From assembly GCA_021772055.1 (NCBI GenBank), contig JAETNR010000044.1, positions 1 through 38,332 on the forward strand: DNA of 38,332 nucleotides, given 5' to 3'. Made by a program: the position numbers and the translations under genes. Shown in pieces: positions 35,182 through 38,332 of this stretch. A model generated the notes under the pieces. It saw only the letters and a list, made by a program, of their open reading frames with translations. It did no database searches and was not told the DNA's origin. The stretch's first letter is position 1, and the number at the start of each line of letters is the position of its first letter. This stretch comes from Blautia sp. Lineage in GTDB: Bacteria; Bacillota; Clostridia; Lachnospirales; Lachnospiraceae.

Positions 35182-35263
35182 GAGCATTAGTGTGAAAGAA
35201 AGTAGATGAAAGCCGTAAAAGGACACAACTTCACCAATCTGTCTGAACAGGCAACTTTTTAAG

Positions 35264-35940
35264 GGGTAGTGTAATATAGTTTGTGTTCCTGGTAAAAAAT
35301 AGCTCCATTTTGGTAAGAATTCAGATATGACAATTCTTATCGTAAAGGAGTATTTTTATGGCAGTTGCAAAGGAACAAATTCGACAGATTATCTTAGAAA
35401 ACAATATTAGTAGCGTTGCAGATATATACACGTTTCTGAAAGACAGCTTCAAAGATATCCTGCAGGAGCTGATGGAGGCGGAGTTGGATGCAACCCTCGG
35501 TTATGAAAAAAATCGTAAGGGAGATCTACTGACAGACAATAGAAGAAATGGTTATTCCACAAAGAACTTAAAAAGTCAGTACGGTGAATTCCAAATTGAT
35601 GTACCAAGAGACCGCAATAGGGAATTTGAACCAAAGTTGATTCCTAAATATCAGAGGGATATTTCCGGGATTGAAGAAAAAGTGATCTCTTTGTATGCCC
35701 GTGGTATGAGTATACGTGACATTCATGACCAGCTTCAGGATCTTTATGGGATTGAGTTATCAGCAGAAATGGTCAGCAAGATCACAGATAAGATCCTTCC
35801 TCAGGTCAAGGAGTGGCAGTCACGTCCTCTGAATCCGGTTTATCCGTTTGTCTTTATGGATTGTTACAGTGGAAGGGTACAAAGATATCCTCAGCATCCC
35901 AGTAGGAGCCAATGAAACCAGCAAGTTCTGGCTTGGAATG
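35264..35940 (+). mobile_element. IS256-like element, copy 2, truncated
   Basis: The left end and leader match the complement of 53-148. The right part is missing: similarity to the transposase ends at about 35940, where IS91-type sequence begins. About half of an IS256 element of 1.3 kb remains. Confidence 0.8.
35358..35940 (+). pseudogene. IS256-family transposase, internally deleted and truncated
   Basis: Frame 1 gives MAVAKEQIRQIILENN..., with the LQELMEAELDATLGYEKN and YQRDISGIEEKVISLYARGM blocks typical of IS256/mutator transposases, to VFMDC. A deletion of about 70 bp, probably between short repeats, then shifts the frame. The correct reading continues in the next frame as VTVEGYKDILSIPVGANETS and KFWLGM, then stops at the join with IS91-type sequence. 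The first catalytic Asp region remains and the rest of the DDE triad is lost. Confidence 0.88.
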
Positions 35941-35944
35941 CGTG

Positions 35945-36752
35945 GAAGCCCTTTGGCGGCACATGCTGCAGAAAAAGCCGGATAAATTCCTGACCAGATA
36001 CAGTTTTTATTTTCTTTTTGTTATTGTCGGAATAATCCGTGTATTGGAAAGAAACTTCATCTTCGGAAATGCTTTCGATATGGCTGTTACTGATTGCTGA
36101 ACGGTAAGCATAACGGGCAAGATATTCCATAGCATTGCCATTCACGTTGAAAGTTTCTTTTATAAAGGGATGCCACTTTTTCGAGTAAAGGGTGTCTATT
36201 AATTCCTGCCAGTTATAACTGTTGCGGAGCGTGTCACATCTCTCGGTAAGGGAAAGCTTTCCGGAACCGTAATACTTTTTCAGTGCATCCAGGTATTTTC
36301 CCCGGAACATTTTTCCAATCACCTCTTCCGGGATGATGAACCCTTTATGTCTGGTCTCTATAAAGTTTCCAGTATGGGTAATGCCGCCGCCGGATAAGGC
36401 AATGTGGAGATGGGTGTGGAAATTCAGCTGCTGGCCCCATGCGTGTAATACCGATACAATCCCGGGAGTGGCTCCCATATAATTCTTATCCCTGCAAAGT
36501 GTAATCAAAGTATCTGATGCGTAGGAAAAAAAGAGATCATACAGAAGCTTCTGATTCACATATATGAGGTCGTTGAGCTCATGGGGAATTGTGAAGATGA
36601 CATGGTAGTAGGCAATCCCTTCGATCAGCTCAGACTCACGTTCCATGACCCACTTTTTTCAAGAGGGGCCTGGCGTAATCAGGATAAAACTTCTGAAAAA
36701 TCTCCCGGATAGGATATTGGGTGACAACACCTGTGGAAGGATCAAAGATCAT
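35945..36752 (-). pseudogene. IS91-family (HUH/Y2) transposase, internally deleted
   Basis: On the minus strand an opening piece, MIFDPSTGVVTQYPIREIFQ to KKVGHGT (36752 down to about 36650), ends in a stop. The main frame resumes as ELIEGIAYYHVIFTIPHELN and keeps the HUH motif region (LNFHTHLHIALSGGG), then a tyrosine-bearing YLARYAYRSAISNS and FIRLFLQHVPPKGF. The N-terminal zinc-finger (Cys-rich) domain between the two pieces is deleted with a frameshift. It is truncated at 35945 by the IS256 remnant. Its start overlaps the integrase stop by 11 bp. Confidence 0.85.
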
Positions 36753-37620
36753 AAGGATTGGTCACGCTCCTTCCATTGCCGATGCCAAGGGTGAGGTATA
36801 CAGTGATACTGGAGATGGATTTGTGTCTCATAGCTTCTTTTATTGTCATGAGGTTCGTACCTGCTTCATAAAGATGAAGCCAGAAGCTGTGGCGGAGTGT
36901 ATGGCAGTTGAATCCACGTTCCTTCCAGCCGAGGGACGCATACTGCTGTATAAGTTCATTGTAAATGGACTGGGTGGAAATATGCCTGCCAGGCTTCTGT
37001 CCGGGGAAAAGCCAGTCATCTTTAGTGGCAGATGCGTGTTCCTGCCGGATATATTGCTTCAGGATAGGGACAACACGGTCAGCCAGGACAACATACCGGT
37101 CAGAACGGTTTTTGTTTCTGGAAATATAGATATGTTTCTTAGTAAGATAGATATCCCCACAATGAAGGCGGCAGAGTTCGCTGACCCGGATACCAGAAGA
37201 ATACAAAAGGGCAATCTCCGCTTTATGTTTGATATTTGTGAAAGAATTGATCAGCCGATTGACCTCTGGAACGGTGAGGAAAGAGGGAAGCGGCTCGTCA
37301 TAATGGAGATAAGGAACTTCACGGACGTCCCTGTCTTTGTGAAGGACATAGATAAAAAAGTCCCGAAGCTGTGCAATATAAACATTGATAGTCCGTGGGT
37401 TCAAAAGCTTTACGTTTTTGAGATAGAGGCAGAAAGAACGGATTTCTTCCTAGGAAACACCGGGGACTGGTTTTGCGCCAAGTTCAGAGGTAACCCAGTC
37501 AAGGAAGATCCTGAGATAGGAAACATAGGTTGCGATGGTTCTATCCGCAAGTTCACGGAAAGAAAGGATATCGGAATGTTTTTGGATGTAATCGTTATTA
37601 TTTATGGCATAAGCCCTCCT
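36742..37620 (-). pseudogene. Tyrosine recombinase/integrase associated with the IS91 element, N-terminus broken
   Basis: The catalytic domain is intact: SSGIRVSELCRL with the first Arg, HTLRHSF with the His-x-x-Arg, and a Tyr in SITVYLTL. An open frame of 220 residues starts at 37404. The normal N-terminal SAM-like domain is present upstream (NNNDYIQKHSDILSFRELAD, YVSYLRIFLDWVTSELGA) but is broken by a TAG near 37451. A one-base loss separates the ATG at 37620 (after GAGGAGG) from its frame. Such integrases accompany IS91-type transposases in Clostridia. Function is doubtful, but the catalytic half could still be expressed from 37404. Confidence 0.8.
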
Positions 37621-37648
37621 CTGTAAATAAAATAGGGAAGAAAAAGAA

Positions 37649-38098
37649 ATGAACAGAGAAAATAAAAGGAAATTATTAAAAAAAGGATATTATAAAAATC
37701 ATGCCTGCAGCGAAACCTTTACCTGCAAAGCATGCGGGCGATTTGTAGTACCAACAGGAGCCGGAAGCAATCACCGTAATCATTGCCCAAATTGTCTCAC
37801 CAGTCTTCATGTAGATATAGAACCGGGAGACAGGGCTTCAGACTGCGGAGGGCACATGGAACCCGTAGCTGTATGGGTAAGAAAGGACAGAGAATGGGCA
37901 ATCATACATCGATGCAGCAGATGCGGTGCATTCAGCTCTAACCGCATTGCGGCAGATGATAATCCCATGAAGCTGATGTCCATCGCCATGCGGCCGCTGA
38001 CCCTGCCGCCGTTTCCAATTGAGCGGATCGAGGAAATGACAAGACTCATGGGCGGAGACGGCAGTATGGAGACTCCGTATTCTTCAAAGAAGGGTTAA
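37649..38098 (+). CDS. RNHCP-domain zinc-ribbon protein
   Basis: 149 residues. CKACGRFVVPTGAGSNHRNH followed by CPNCLTSLHVD gives the RNHCP motif and a CxxC zinc pair, with a second pair, CGGHM and HRCSRCG. The tail is basic. The family is widespread in Firmicutes and its function is not established; nucleic acid binding is likely from the zinc ribbon. The ribosome site is modest (AGGGAAG). A terminator follows. It is the only clearly intact gene right of the IS mosaic. Confidence 0.9.
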   Translation: MNRENKRKLLKKGYYKNHACSETFTCKACGRFVVPTGAGSNHRNHCPNCLTSLHVDIEPGDRASDCGGHMEPVAVWVRKDREWAIIHRCSRCGAFSSNRIAADDNPMKLMSIAMRPLTLPPFPIERIEEMTRLMGGDGSMETPYSSKKG

Positions 38099-38117
38099 CT
38101 GAATACAAGGAAAGTGG

Positions 38118-38160
38118 AAGCAGCATTTTGCCTTAGGATAAGGGAATGCTGCTTTCTTTG
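38118..38160 (+). terminator. Terminator of the RNHCP gene
   Basis: AAGCAGCATT (38118-38127) and AATGCTGCTT (38145-38154) form a perfect 10-bp stem, followed by T-rich TCTTTG. Confidence 0.75.
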
Positions 38161-38233
38161 TGTATGTAAGAGTAGTTTCCTTTTTTGATAGTAAAAGAGT
38201 GTTACTTTTCACACGCCACTATCCCGCGAGGTG

Positions 38234-38313
38234 TTTTGGCATGAATATGCCAAAATCCCGAGACATACAAGCCAAAATTCCATTGCCGAAGGCAATCTGG
38301 AATGAATTTTGGC
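38234..38313. repeat. Compound palindrome with repeated GCCAAAA/TTTTGGC half-sites
   Basis: TTTTGGCAT-GAAT-ATGCCAAAA (38234-38255) is perfect. Next, GCCAAAATTC (38271-38280) pairs with GAATTTTGGC (38304-38313), enclosing ATTGCC-GAA-GGCAAT. Four GCCAAAA-type half-sites lie within 80 bp. Such clustering fits an operator or replication/mobilisation control site. The gene it would serve is outside the window. Confidence 0.6.
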
Positions 38314-38332
38314 TCGTTACTGGGAACGGAGT

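Noticed and set aside
36721..37626. Plus-strand open frame of 301 codons
   Set aside because: It is antisense to the tyrosine recombinase, whose R-H-R-Y motifs are on the minus strand.

Overview
The window looks like chromosome from a gut Lachnospiraceae-type Firmicute (Clostridia). This is inferred from moderate to low GC, strong AGGAG ribosome sites, TTGACA/TATAAT promoters, a CIRCE operator, an oxygen-sensitive hybrid cluster protein, ferredoxin-type aldo/keto reductase and CD3324-type small proteins. No rRNA or tRNA gene was seen. The species cannot be named from sequence alone.

Layout. 0-3.1 kb: the end of an IS256-family element, an ECF sigma factor with a downstream membrane partner, a decayed response-regulator tail, and two near-identical small ribbon-helix-helix (RHH) repressor genes whose palindromic operators overlap a consensus promoter for a membrane protein. 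3.1-8.8 kb: a CIRCE-controlled Hsp20, DUF1810 and DUF2500 proteins, an M20 amidohydrolase, and hcp with a broken cupin behind it. 8.8-9.5 kb: a non-coding stretch rich in palindromes, with a MITE-like element and an AACGATAG repeat block. 9.5-17.9 kb: a DUF4143 AAA ATPase, a MATE transporter, two AraC regulators, glycogen phosphorylase and a URO-D-fold protein.

18.0-24.5 kb carries the clearest system: a complete four-gene Wadjet (JetABCD) anti-plasmid operon. It has its own promoter, every gene overlaps the next, and the ATPase and Toprim motifs are intact. A decayed Rpn/PD-(D/E)XK nuclease gene lies directly downstream. 25.2-29.6 kb holds a TPR-like protein, an aldo/keto reductase with two ferredoxin-like cysteine clusters but without the usual catalytic Tyr and Lys, and a pRiA4b ORF-3/SEC-C fusion.

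29.6-38.3 kb is a decaying mosaic. It has small regulators, a GNAT, and several GyrI-like (effector-binding) genes, some with leader-peptide/hairpin arrangements. These are interrupted by remnants of IS630, DDE, IS256 and IS91 elements and a tyrosine recombinase, followed by an RNHCP protein and a compound palindrome at the right edge. One IS630 remnant, bounded by TA and short inverted repeats, splits a pyridoxamine-phosphate-oxidase-like gene. The two IS256 copies at 0 and 35 kb are in inverted orientation and bracket almost the whole window.
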